Origin: Prevotellaceae bacterium
Lineage (GTDB): Bacteria; Bacteroidota; Bacteroidia; Bacteroidales; UBA932
Reading direction: 5' to 3'
Assembly: GCA_031290935.1 (NCBI GenBank)
Contig: JAISLK010000037.1
Span: 84,492 to 148,491 of the forward strand
DNA: 64,000 nt
Shown: piece after piece, positions 19,589 to 29,046 of the stretch
How the letters are laid out: each line of letters starts with the position of its first letter
Numbering within the stretch: the first letter of the stretch is position 1
Made by a program: the position numbers and the translations under genes
The notes under the pieces: generated by a model
The model's database searches: none
What the model saw: only the letters and a program-made list of their open reading frames with translations
What the model was told of the DNA's origin: nothing

Positions 19589-19828
19589 GTTGCAACAGCT
19601 GTTGCAAGTCCGTTGCATTTTTGCGACAGGGTTGCAACAAGTGTTGCAAGTCCGTCGCACTTTTGCGACAGGGTTGCAACAAGTGTTGCAAGTCCGTTGC
19701 ACTTTTGCGACAGGGTTGCAACAGTTGTTGCAAGTTCGTCACACTTTTACGACAGGGTTGCAACAGTTGTTGCAAGTCCGTCGCATTTTTGCGACAGGGT
19801 TGCAACAGTTGTTGCAACCCTGTCGCAA
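19589..19828. repeat. Tandem array, 42-bp unit, 6 units, each with two hairpin-forming dyads
   Basis: GTTGCAAC recurs at 19589, 19631, 19673, 19715, 19757 and 19799 (exact 42-bp steps). Each unit holds TTGCAAC-NNNN-GTTGCAA and GTCGCA-NNNN-TGCGAC. Confidence 0.95.
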
Positions 19829-19917
19829 ATCTGAAGCCGGGAGGAAAGGCAATACTTTTTTTGCATGGAGGAGGTATGTGCGGGTATTATTTCGTCCCTG
19901 CTTTGGTCATAAAATAG

Positions 19918-19925
19918 TATCTTTG
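19918..19925 (+). promoter_or_regulatory. Candidate -7 element TATCTTTG upstream of galE
   Basis: TAnnTTTG match 20 bp upstream of the ATG. Confidence 0.5.
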
Positions 19926-19944
19926 CATTATTAAAAAAAAATAT

Positions 19945-20976
19945 ATGTCAAAATCGATTATTCTTGTTACCGGCGGCACGGGGTACATTGGCTCGCATAC
20001 CGTCGTAGCGTTACAGCAGGCGGGGTTTGAAGCCGTCATTATAGATAATTTGTCGAACTCCACCGCGGAGGTGGTCGACGGCATAGCGCGCATCACCGGC
20101 GCCCGCCCGCATTTTGAGCGGGTGGACTGTTGCGACCGGCATGCGGTGGCTGCGGTATTTGAGAAATACCCCGGCATTACGGCGGTTATTCATTTTGCCG
20201 CGTCCAAGGCGGTGGGCGAAAGCGTGGAGAAGCCTTTATTATATTACCGCAATAACCTGGTATCGCTGCTCAACGTGGTGGAAGAGATGCTGGCGCATGC
20301 CGTGTTATCTATTGTGTTTTCTTCGTCGTGCACGGTTTACGGCCAGCCCGCCGCGCTGCCGGTGACGGAAGATGCGCCGGTGCAGCCGGCGCTGTCGCCC
20401 TATGGCAATACGAAACAGATTTGCGAAGAGATTTTGCGGGATACCGCTGCTTCCTGCGCCTTGCAAGGCGTTTTGTTGCGTTACTTTAACCCGGTAGGCG
20501 CCCACCCGTCGGCGGAGATAGGCGAATGGCCGGTGGGCGTGCCGCAAAATTTAGTGCCGTTTATCACGCAAACGGCGGCAGGCGTCCGGAAAGAGCTAAG
20601 CGTTTTCGGCAATGACTACCATACGCCCGACGGCAGCTGTATCCGCGATTACATCAATGTGGTGGATTTGGCGCGCGCGCATGTGCAGGCCGTAAATTAC
20701 CTGTTGGGCGGGAAAAATAAAACGGCGATGGACGTCTTTAATATCGGTACGGGCAAAGGGTTGTCGGTGCTGGAACTGGTTAGCGCTTTTCAAGAAGCTA
20801 CGGGCGTAAAAATACCTTACAAAATTACCGGCCGCCGCGCCGGCGACATCGAGCAGGTATGGGCGAACCCCGGGAAAGCGCATGCCGTCCTGGGCTGGCA
20901 TGCGCAGGAATCTATTGAAGACACCCTGCGTTCCGCATGGAAATGGGAAAAGAAAGTCAGGGGAATTGAACAGTAG
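19945..20976 (+). CDS. galE: UDP-glucose 4-epimerase
   Basis: 'ILVTGGTGYIGSHTVVALQQAGFEAVIIDNLSNS', 'SSSCTVYGQP', 'SPYGNTKQICEEIL', 'LRYFNPVGAHPSAEIGE'. Confidence 0.97.
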   Translation: MSKSIILVTGGTGYIGSHTVVALQQAGFEAVIIDNLSNSTAEVVDGIARITGARPHFERVDCCDRHAVAAVFEKYPGITAVIHFAASKAVGESVEKPLLYYRNNLVSLLNVVEEMLAHAVLSIVFSSSCTVYGQPAALPVTEDAPVQPALSPYGNTKQICEEILRDTAASCALQGVLLRYFNPVGAHPSAEIGEWPVGVPQNLVPFITQTAAGVRKELSVFGNDYHTPDGSCIRDYINVVDLARAHVQAVNYLLGGKNKTAMDVFNIGTGKGLSVLELVSAFQEATGVKIPYKITGRRAGDIEQVWANPGKAHAVLGWHAQESIEDTLRSAWKWEKKVRGIEQ

Positions 20977-20998
20977 AAAGTCATAAGTTGAAATCCGT

Positions 20999-22066
20999 TC
21001 ACGCCTTATTGGCGTGTTTCCGGATTAGCCGTCCGATATTGCGCTCCAGGATAAAATCAATGATAATACATATCCCGGCGCTTCCGGCAAGCACTATCCA
21101 GTCTTTAAAAAAATTGCTGGCGGCGAAAATACTTGCGGAAACAAGCATGTAGCCTGCGAGGATAATGCGCGCAGCGCCTGCATGCGTTCCCGTTACGTGC
21201 AGCAGCACATGATGCAAATGTTGCTTGTCGGGAAGGAAAGGTGATTTCCGCTGCTTAAGCCGCAGGATGAATATACGGGTGGTATCGAAAACCGGTAATA
21301 ATACCAGCGCCAGCCCGGCGCTGAATACGGCCGGGAATTTACAGGGCGCATCATCCGGCAAATTGCCGTTGACGGTAATAAAAGACAGCGTACTTGTCGC
21401 CAGGAGAAACCCGACGACCAGCGAACCGGTGTCGCCCATGAAAATGGAAGCCGGCTGCCAGTTATAATATAAGAACCCGATGAGGGCGCCGATGATACAG
21501 GCCATGCGCAAGGCTTCCGTATTGTTGCCCGTAAAATAGAACCAAAAACCGAGGAACGAAAAAGCTATTGTAGCGATACTGGCTGCCAGCCCGTCGATGC
21601 CGTCGATTAAATTAAAGGCGTTGGTGATAAAAATAATGAACAATATGCTTACCGCATACCCCAACAGCTCCGGTATTTCATATATGCCGAACAAGCCATA
21701 GAAAGAATGGATATACATATTGCCGGCTATTACCACGATAATTGCCGCGATGATTTGTACAAATAATTTGTACACCGGGCGCAAGGGGTCTATGTCATCA
21801 CGGATGCCGGCAAAGAACACAAGCGCAATAGCCGCCAGCTCAAACCGGCGGCTGCTAATGCTCTCGATGGGTATCCACAGTAGCATGGCAAACAGGAAGG
21901 CTGTGCAAATAATAATCCCCCCCATCGACGGGACAAAGCCCTTGTGGATTTTCCGGTGCCCGCCTTCGTCAAGGACATGCCTGCGGCGCAGGAAACGCAC
22001 CAGTAAGGGCATCATCAAAAAACTACATAATAAAGCAGTAATACCGGCGTAGAAGAATATACTCAT
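20999..22066 (-). CDS. MraY/WecA-like undecaprenyl-phosphate glycosyl-1-phosphate transferase
   Basis: 'HKGFVPSMGGIII', 'FITNAFNLIDGIDGLAASIATIAF', 'WQPASIFMGDTGSLVVGFLLA', 'DKQHLHHVLL'. Confidence 0.93.
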   Translation of the reverse strand: MSIFFYAGITALLCSFLMMPLLVRFLRRRHVLDEGGHRKIHKGFVPSMGGIIICTAFLFAMLLWIPIESISSRRFELAAIALVFFAGIRDDIDPLRPVYKLFVQIIAAIIVVIAGNMYIHSFYGLFGIYEIPELLGYAVSILFIIFITNAFNLIDGIDGLAASIATIAFSFLGFWFYFTGNNTEALRMACIIGALIGFLYYNWQPASIFMGDTGSLVVGFLLATSTLSFITVNGNLPDDAPCKFPAVFSAGLALVLLPVFDTTRIFILRLKQRKSPFLPDKQHLHHVLLHVTGTHAGAARIILAGYMLVSASIFAASNFFKDWIVLAGSAGICIIIDFILERNIGRLIRKHANKA

Positions 22067-22100
22067 ATATTAATTTTTTGGCAAAAGTAAGAAAATATAG

Positions 22101-25100
22101 TTATATTTTTTTCGTCAACTGGAATTTTATATTTTCCGATTGCATGAAGTCTATAAATTCCGGCGTCAGCGCCACGCGAAACGAGCGCGACTGTAAGACT
22201 AATTTCAGGCAGTTTTTTTGTTCCGTCAATTTCAGTTGCAGGGCGATGTGCCCCCGGTTTTTTGAGATGGCTTCTTCCAGGCGTTTTATCAGCGATGCGG
22301 ACAACTCTTCTACCGGCAATACCAGTTGGACGGTCTGTATCAATTCGTCGCACACGTGCGCCAGGTTATGGATAGCGCGTATTCTCAGTTCCCATTCCTC
22401 GGGGCGCTTATCATCCCTTCCGCGAAAACGTTTTTGCAACTGGCAGCGCAGGAGCAACAGCTGGTCGACTTTAATCAATTTGGAAAAATTGTCGTAATCC
22501 TGCCCGTATAGCGTCATTTCCCTGGCGCCGATATAATCTTCGATGGTGAAACGGATATAAGGTTTTTCCGTTTTTCTTGATCTGGCTTCTTCCACTTTGG
22601 TTACAATGCCTGCGAGCATAATGGATGTTTTCTGTATCTTTTCGTCCTTGTCGTTTTGCGCCCTGCTTAATAGCGCCGGGACGTCCTGCAATGTATGGGT
22701 AGTAAAATGCTCCAGCGCGAATTTGTGCACATCCAGCGGGTGCGCCGACAGGTAGATGCCGACTAATTCTTTTTCTTTTTTCAACGTTTCGGTAGCCAGC
22801 CATTCTTCCACGCCGGTGGGGATTTTCGGCTTTTGTATCGCTACCTCATACGTGCCGCCGAACAGTGAATTGGTGTTTTGCTGTTTGTCGGCTTGCCGTT
22901 TGGAGGCATAGCGCAGCAAGCTATCCAGGAAGATTTCATTTTGTTCGTTGGGCGATAGGAACTGGTAGCGCTTGATTTCTTTAAATTCATCGAACGCGCC
23001 GCCCAGCACCAGGGCTTCCACCGTCCGGCGGTTGATGGTGGTTAGCGGCACGCGTTCTACAAAGTCGTAGATGTCTTTGAAAGGCCCGTGCGCTATCCGT
23101 TCGCTGACGATGGCGTCGATGGCGGCCGCTCCCACGTTTTTAATAGCCGCCATGCAGAAGCGGATATTTCCCGCTTCATTAACGGTAAACTTCCGGTTAC
23201 TTTCATTGATAGCCGGCCCCAGCACGGCGATGCCCATCCGCCGGCACTCGTTCATCAGTTTGGTAATTTCGTCGATATTGTCCAGGTTGCGGCTCAGCAC
23301 GGCGGCCATGTATTCCGCCGGATAGTTGGCTTTCAGGTAGGCGGTCTGGTAGCCCAGCAAAGCGTAACAGGTGGAGTGCGATTTATTGAAAGCGTATTCG
23401 GCAAACGATTCCCAGTCGCTCCATATCTTGGCGCAAATTTCTTCGGAGTGGCCGTTTTTTACCGCGCCGGCAATAAAATCGTTTTTCATTTTCGCCAGGG
23501 TCTTTTTTTGCTTTTTCCCCATGGCTTTTCGCAAGGTGTCCGCTTGCCCGCCCGTGAAGCCCGCCAGTTTTTGCGACAGTAACATGACCTGTTCCTGATA
23601 CACGGTAATGCCGTAGGTGTCGCTCAAAAACTCTTCCATTTCGGGCAGGTCGTATTTTATTTTCTCGCGCCCATGCTTCCGCTGGACAAAATTGGAAATA
23701 TAATTCATCGGGCCCGGGCGGTAGAGCGCGTTCATGGCAATCAGGTCTTCAAAACGGGTGGGTTCGAGATCCTGCAGGTGTTTCCGCATGCCGTCCGATT
23801 CAAACTGGAATGTAGCGACGGTATTCCCGCGGCTGAACAGTTCATAGGTTTTTTTATCATCCAGCGAAATGGAGGCCAAATCTATTTCAATGCCGCGGGA
23901 AAGTTTGATGTTTTCAATGGCGTCGCGCAGAATCGACAGGGTCTTTAATCCGAGGAAATCCATTTTCAGCATGCCTACTTCTTCGATGCACGACCCTTCG
24001 TATTGCGATACCCACATGTCTTCGCCGGTGTCTTTGTCTTTGGCGGCGGAAATGGGAATGTGCTCCATCAAATTATCCCGCCCGATAATAATGGCGCAGG
24101 CATGCACCCCGGTATTGCGGATAGAGCCTTCGAGTTGTTTGGCAAACTTGAAAGTGTTTTGCAGCAGCGGGTCTTCCGATTGCAATTCCTGTTTAAGTTC
24201 GGGGATATGGTCGAGGCAATTTTTCAAGTTAATCGGCAAGTTCTGTTCTTCTTTTTCTTCGTTGCCGTCTTCGTCTTTTTTAACAACCGTTTCTTTTTTA
24301 TCCCAGCGCATGGGTATCAGTTTGGCCAGCGTATCGGATTTATCCAGCGGCAACTTTTGCACGCGCGCTACATCGCGGATAGCCGACTTGGTAGCCATCG
24401 TCCCGAACGTGATGACATGCGATACATGGTCTTTACCGTATTTATCCTCTACATATTTTAATACTTTTGCACGCCCGTCGTCGTCGAAATCAATATCAAT
24501 ATCGGGCAGGGAAATGCGGTCGGGATTGAGGAAACGCTCAAACAGCAAATTATATTTCAACGGGTCAATATCGGTAATCCGCAAACAGTAGGCCACTACC
24601 GAACCGGCCGCCGAGCCGCGCCCGGGGCCTACCCACACGTCCATTTTACGCGCTGCGGCAATAAAATCCTGCACAATCAAAAAGTAATCGGGATACCCCA
24701 TTTTCTTTATTGTCGCCAGCTCAAAATCAATCCGCGCTTTTATTTCCTCCGTCAGTTCTTTGTAGCGTTGCGCCGCGCCTTCATACGCCAGGCTCCGCAG
24801 GTATTCGTTGGAGTCCGCGAAATCCCCGGGGATGGGGAAATACGGCATTATCGGCCGGTTGTTGATACTGTAGCGTTCTATTTTTTCCGCTACTTCCAAC
24901 GTATTGGTCAACGCTTCGGGAAGGTCGGAAAACAGTTGCGCCATTTCCGCATGCGTTTTCATCCATTCCTGTTTGGTATAGCGCAGGCGTTTTACATCGT
25001 CCAGCCCGGCGCCGGTATTCAGGCAAATCAGGCGGTCGTGCGCTTCAGCGTCGTCGGCGTTTTCAAAGTGGACGTCGTTGGTGGCAATAATTTTAATCCG

Positions 25101-25724
25101 GTATTTTTGCGCGAATGCCAGCAGGTGTTCCGCCACGGCTTTTTGCATCGGGTAAACCTGCCGGTCTGCCAGCGGGTCTTGCGTTTCGTGGCGTTGCAAT
25201 TCGAGATAGTAATCATCGCCGAATAAATTTTTATACCACACAATGGTTTTTTCCGCCTCTTCCAAATTCCCGTGCAGGATAGCGCGCGGCGCTTCGCCCG
25301 CCAGGCAGGCCGAACAGGCAATCAATCCTTCGTGGTATTTTTCCAGCAGTTCGTGGTCGATGCGTGGCTTGTAATAAAACCCTTCGATATAGGCAAGGGA
25401 AACCAGCTTGACCAGGTTATGGTAGCCGGTTTTATTTTTGGCTAACAGCACAAGGTGGTTGCTGCTTTGGTCTTCTTTGCCGCGCCGCGAGAAGCGGCCT
25501 TCGGCTGATACATACACTTCGCATCCGACAATCGGTTTTATTTCCGGGAATTTTTTTTCTGCTACATCCAAAAATTCTTTTATGCCGAACATATTGCCAT
25601 GGTCGGTGATAGCTAACGCCGGCTGCCCGTCTTCCCTGGCTTTTCGGAAAAGCCCGTCAATCGTGGACATCCCGTCTAAAATAGAGTATTGCGTGTGGAC
25701 GTGTAAGTGTACAAATGGTACCAT
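22101..25724 (-). CDS. dnaE: DNA polymerase III subunit alpha
   Basis: PHP start 'FVHLHVHTQYSILDGMSTIDGLFRKA', 'VGPGRGSAAGSVVAYCLRITDIDPLKYNLLFERFLNPDRISLPDIDIDF', 'HSTCYALLGYQTAYLKANYPAEYMAA'. Confidence 0.98.
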   Translation of the reverse strand: MVPFVHLHVHTQYSILDGMSTIDGLFRKAREDGQPALAITDHGNMFGIKEFLDVAEKKFPEIKPIVGCEVYVSAEGRFSRRGKEDQSSNHLVLLAKNKTGYHNLVKLVSLAYIEGFYYKPRIDHELLEKYHEGLIACSACLAGEAPRAILHGNLEEAEKTIVWYKNLFGDDYYLELQRHETQDPLADRQVYPMQKAVAEHLLAFAQKYRIKIIATNDVHFENADDAEAHDRLICLNTGAGLDDVKRLRYTKQEWMKTHAEMAQLFSDLPEALTNTLEVAEKIERYSINNRPIMPYFPIPGDFADSNEYLRSLAYEGAAQRYKELTEEIKARIDFELATIKKMGYPDYFLIVQDFIAAARKMDVWVGPGRGSAAGSVVAYCLRITDIDPLKYNLLFERFLNPDRISLPDIDIDFDDDGRAKVLKYVEDKYGKDHVSHVITFGTMATKSAIRDVARVQKLPLDKSDTLAKLIPMRWDKKETVVKKDEDGNEEKEEQNLPINLKNCLDHIPELKQELQSEDPLLQNTFKFAKQLEGSIRNTGVHACAIIIGRDNLMEHIPISAAKDKDTGEDMWVSQYEGSCIEEVGMLKMDFLGLKTLSILRDAIENIKLSRGIEIDLASISLDDKKTYELFSRGNTVATFQFESDGMRKHLQDLEPTRFEDLIAMNALYRPGPMNYISNFVQRKHGREKIKYDLPEMEEFLSDTYGITVYQEQVMLLSQKLAGFTGGQADTLRKAMGKKQKKTLAKMKNDFIAGAVKNGHSEEICAKIWSDWESFAEYAFNKSHSTCYALLGYQTAYLKANYPAEYMAAVLSRNLDNIDEITKLMNECRRMGIAVLGPAINESNRKFTVNEAGNIRFCMAAIKNVGAAAIDAIVSERIAHGPFKDIYDFVERVPLTTINRRTVEALVLGGAFDEFKEIKRYQFLSPNEQNEIFLDSLLRYASKRQADKQQNTNSLFGGTYEVAIQKPKIPTGVEEWLATETLKKEKELVGIYLSAHPLDVHKFALEHFTTHTLQDVPALLSRAQNDKDEKIQKTSIMLAGIVTKVEEARSRKTEKPYIRFTIEDYIGAREMTLYGQDYDNFSKLIKVDQLLLLRCQLQKRFRGRDDKRPEEWELRIRAIHNLAHVCDELIQTVQLVLPVEELSASLIKRLEEAISKNRGHIALQLKLTEQKNCLKLVLQSRSFRVALTPEFIDFMQSENIKFQLTKKI

Positions 25725-25788
25725 AAATTAAAATGGAAAAGGATATTTTTTCGTTTGCAAAGATACAATATTTATTTACGGATTTACG

Positions 25789-25814
25789 GATTTGGGCTGG
25801 CGCCAGCCCAAATC
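25789..25814. repeat. Perfect 26-bp palindrome with CTGGCGCCAG core (copy H4)
   Basis: GATTTGGGCTGGCGCCAGCCCAAATC is self-complementary and is preceded by TTACGGATTTACGGATTT. Confidence 0.9.
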
Positions 25815-25820
25815 ATCCCA

Positions 25821-26429
25821 TCATTCGCACAACTTATCAATAAACAGTATGCCGCGCGTATGGTCGTATTCATGCTGGAAAATCACCGCCGTGAACGTAT
25901 CCGGGCGGCTGTAGCCTTCCAGCCGTTCGCGGAACAGTTCGCCGCGCTCGTTATAATACTCCACTTCCACCCAGGGATAGCGGATGGAATTGCCGCTGAT
26001 ACCGGGAATGGACAGGCACCCGTCGCGCACGAAACACACCGTTGTATCCGGGCGGCGGGTTATTTTGGGGTTGATAGCCGTGACAACCGGCTCGCCCGGC
26101 GCATCCAGCCGCATAAACAGGAAAATATTTTTCAACACCCCTACCTGCGGCGCGGCAATACCCACGCCGTTCTCCGCGGCCAGCGTGGTTTTCAGGCGTG
26201 CAATCAATAAGGCCAGCGTGGAATCATTGGCGAAATTTTCCACATCGCTGCAAGGCGTCCGGAGTATCGCAGCATCGTGCGTATCGGTTATTTTCAACAC
26301 CCTGAAAGGCGTTTGCGCCGTCCCTTCGGCAACCAGCGCCTGTTCTTCTGCGGAAAATACCGCCGGGCGGCCGCAGGAAAGCGCCAGGGCGCCCGTTATG
26401 CCGCATAATAGTAATAATACTTTTTTCAT
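25821..26429 (-). CDS. Peptide deformylase-like protein with a lipoprotein signal peptide
   Basis: Motifs GVGIAAPQVG, DGCLSIPG (canonical EGCLS with E to D) and QHEYDHTRGILF; N-terminus MKKVLLLLCGITGALALSCG resembles a type II signal peptide. Confidence 0.85.
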   Translation of the reverse strand: MKKVLLLLCGITGALALSCGRPAVFSAEEQALVAEGTAQTPFRVLKITDTHDAAILRTPCSDVENFANDSTLALLIARLKTTLAAENGVGIAAPQVGVLKNIFLFMRLDAPGEPVVTAINPKITRRPDTTVCFVRDGCLSIPGISGNSIRYPWVEVEYYNERGELFRERLEGYSRPDTFTAVIFQHEYDHTRGILFIDKLCE

Positions 26430-26714
26430 AGTTGGTAAATTTAACGGCCGCAAGTTACAAAAAATATATGGCGCCCGCCAATTCCCGCCTCACGCCGGGT
26501 ACAATCCAACTTATCGCGCGTCCTGAGTCGCTGAAACAACCCCCGGACAATCATTAACCGTAAATCCGGCTACTTAAAGGCAGGACAAGAATGGCTACGC
26601 ACTAAACGCCTCCAAGCCACCCGGAATAAAGATTTCCTTATCCGGTCGCTTAAAATGTACATGCGCTTACCCTGGAAAAAGTGATTATTTTTTGCGTATA
26701 TAAAATTTAGTTAT

Positions 26715-26722
26715 TAACTTTG
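26715..26722 (+). promoter_or_regulatory. Candidate -7 element TAACTTTG upstream of tRNA-Ile
   Basis: TAnnTTTG match 36 bp before the tRNA. Confidence 0.45.
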
Positions 26723-26757
26723 CATCCCTTTTTAAAGAAGGATGTTTTAGGAAACAC

Positions 26758-26831
26758 AGTCTCGTAGCTCAGTTGGTTAGAGCACTACACTGATAATGTA
26801 GGGGTCCGCGGTTCAACTCCGCGCGAGACTA
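26758..26831 (+). tRNA. tRNA-Ile (GAT)
   Basis: AGTCTCG...CGAGACT acceptor pairing, TAGCTCAG D-arm, anticodon loop CTGATAA, T-arm GGTTCAACTCC; CCA not encoded. Confidence 0.95.
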
Positions 26832-27139
26832 CAAAAGCTACTGCCAGGCGATTTTGAATAAAATCGCCTGGTTCTTTTTAATTAAAAACCAACCTTTAAA
26901 AAGAAAGGACATTTTGGTGCAATGCTAATTGTTTTTTGCTGTTCTTAAAAAACTTTCTATCTTTGCACCCGGAAATCAAAACAAAATGGCAGGCCTCTTA
27001 AACACATCCCCGACACAGCTGGAAAAATTATCAAATTATACCTGTATATACCCTGACCCTGTCGCACCTGTCCCGGGACTTTCGGGAGTATGTTCCGGAA
27101 CTTATAGTAATAAAAACCGAAAACAAATAATTTAAGCAA

Positions 27140-28291
27140 ATGAAGCTGTTCAATAGCATAAGTACAGTGATTATAGCCGGCGTATTGCTGGTTGCCTGCA
27201 AAAGTACCGGACAGAAAGCCTTGTCGCAAGGCGATTACTACACCGCCTGCTTGCAGGCGATTAACAAACTGCGTTCCTCTCCGGACAATGCAAAAGCCGC
27301 CGGCGCTCTGGAGCAGGCTTATCCGTTGGCTGTGGATTATACGCAACGGGAAGTGGAACGGCTAATGGCTTCACCGTCGAATAATAGCCGCTTTCGGGCG
27401 ATTTTTAACCTGTACCTCCATATGAACAATATTGCGGTTCAATTGTCCCAATGCCCGGCTGCCTTGCGGATTATTCCCCATGCCGATTACTATAATTCGC
27501 AGTTGGAATCGGCGCGGAACATGGCGGCGGAAGAAAGCTACCAGGCTGCCGAAAATTACCTCCGCCAGGGTACGCGCCCAGCGGCCAAACAGGCTTACCT
27601 GCAATACCGGCAGGTAAACAGCATTATCCCCGGCTACAAGGATGTTGCCGACAAGTTGCAGGAAGCAAAATGGGATGCTACATTGAAAGTGGTACTGGAA
27701 CAAATACCCGTAGAAGGGCAATATAAAATAAGCGCTGATTTTTTCCAGGCTAAAGTATTCGAATATTTTTCTACCGGTATCCGGAATGAATTTATACGTG
27801 TTTTTTCGCCGGAAGAAGCCGAAAACACTCAGCTGCAACCCGACCAACTCATCCGTTTGCGCTTTTTGGATTTTACAGTGGGGCAACTGCACGAAAGCAA
27901 ACACACACGCGAAGTAACACGCGACAGCGTAGCTACGGGCACCTATAAAGACGCGAAAGGCGAGGAGCATACCGTTTACGGAACGGTTAAGGCGACGCTG
28001 ACCGCCCATACCGTTGAATTATCGTCCGGCGGGATATTGGAAGCCGCTATTATCAATTATGCGACGAAGTCCGTGTTATCGCAACAACGCTTTCCCGGCG
28101 CCTATGTATGGAGCGACTCATGGGCTTCGTTCAACGGCGACGAACGGGCGTTAAGCCGAAAAGAGCTGGACATGTGTAAACGCAGCAAACCCTCGCCGCC
28201 GCCACCGCCGCAAGAGCTGTTTATCCAGTTTACCGTACCGATTTATGCGGACTTGTCCCGGTTTATTCAAAATTATTACAGGAATTACTGA
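27140..28291 (+). CDS. Predicted lipoprotein of unknown function
   Basis: Signal with lipobox MKLFNSISTVIIAGVLLVACKST; complete 383-aa ORF with a TATCTTTG at 26958-26965 upstream. Confidence 0.7.
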   Translation: MKLFNSISTVIIAGVLLVACKSTGQKALSQGDYYTACLQAINKLRSSPDNAKAAGALEQAYPLAVDYTQREVERLMASPSNNSRFRAIFNLYLHMNNIAVQLSQCPAALRIIPHADYYNSQLESARNMAAEESYQAAENYLRQGTRPAAKQAYLQYRQVNSIIPGYKDVADKLQEAKWDATLKVVLEQIPVEGQYKISADFFQAKVFEYFSTGIRNEFIRVFSPEEAENTQLQPDQLIRLRFLDFTVGQLHESKHTREVTRDSVATGTYKDAKGEEHTVYGTVKATLTAHTVELSSGGILEAAIINYATKSVLSQQRFPGAYVWSDSWASFNGDERALSRKELDMCKRSKPSPPPPPQELFIQFTVPIYADLSRFIQNYYRNY

Positions 28292-28363
28292 CGCCGGGCT
28301 TTAGTCATAAAACCGGCTTCCAAAAAAAAATTGTATATTTGCCTATTCTTAAAGAGGAAAAAC

Positions 28364-28942
28364 ATGCGGAATTTTATTATTATCATTGGAACAATTTGGC
28401 TTGGCTGTTCTTTTGGACACCTTGCAGCGCAAGGAAAGCAAGCGCCGCCGGAAAGCAATCCGGTACAGTGGTATTCCATAGAAACGGCTGACAGCCTGCG
28501 CGGCAAAACGCCGAAAAAAATCTTTATCGACGTATATACCGACTGGTGCGGCTGGTGCAAGGTCATGGACAGGAATACATTTAGCGACCCGAAAGTGGCG
28601 GAGTACCTGAACAGGCACTTTTATCCGGTCAAACTGAATGCCGAACAAAAGACGCCTATCAAATTCGACGGGCATACGTTTAATTTTATGCCGGAACATC
28701 GTTCACACGAGTTGGCCATTGCTTTGCTGCAAGGTCAAATGAGTTATCCGAATATTGTTTATATGAACGAAGAGGGGCAACCGATTCAAGCTGTTCCCGG
28801 CTATCAAACGCCCGAAGTGATTTTACCGATTCTGGTATTTTTCGCCGAAAACCATTACCAAAAACTGTCGTGGGAAGACTACAACAAAAGCATCTGGCCT
28901 ACGCACCCGGAGAATAAGCAGGCAGTAGGCGGTTCTCAGTAG
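28364..28942 (+). CDS. Thioredoxin-fold (DUF255/thioredoxin_7-like) secreted protein
   Basis: 'KKIFIDVYTDWCGWCKVMDRNTFSDPKVAEYLNRHFYPVKLNAEQ'; TATATTTG at 28334-28341 upstream. Confidence 0.85.
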   Translation: MRNFIIIIGTIWLGCSFGHLAAQGKQAPPESNPVQWYSIETADSLRGKTPKKIFIDVYTDWCGWCKVMDRNTFSDPKVAEYLNRHFYPVKLNAEQKTPIKFDGHTFNFMPEHRSHELAIALLQGQMSYPNIVYMNEEGQPIQAVPGYQTPEVILPILVFFAENHYQKLSWEDYNKSIWPTHPENKQAVGGSQ

Positions 28943-29046
28943 CAGTAGGCGGTTTTTAGTCAACAATAGAAAAAAATGAGCAGGCGCAAATCACGCGCTT
29001 GTTTTTTTATTCTACTGCTTACTGCCTACTGAATACTGTCCACTGC
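28915..29046. repeat. Heptad-like repeat between convergent genes (copy H6, degenerate)
   Basis: CAGTAGGCGGTTCT..CAGTAGGCGGTTTT on one side; ACTGCTT-ACTGCCT-ACTGAAT-ACTGTCC-ACTGCAA (7-bp steps) overlapping the xerD 3' end. Confidence 0.55.

Noticed and set aside
19392-19934. 180-aa ORF and other ORFs across the 42-bp array
   Set aside because: Open frames exist on both strands only because the period is a multiple of three and the unit lacks stops; no recognisable domain.
26929-27135. 68-aa ORF between tRNA-Ile and the 27140 lipoprotein
   Set aside because: Starts upstream of and overlaps the predicted TATCTTTG promoter; composition looks non-coding.
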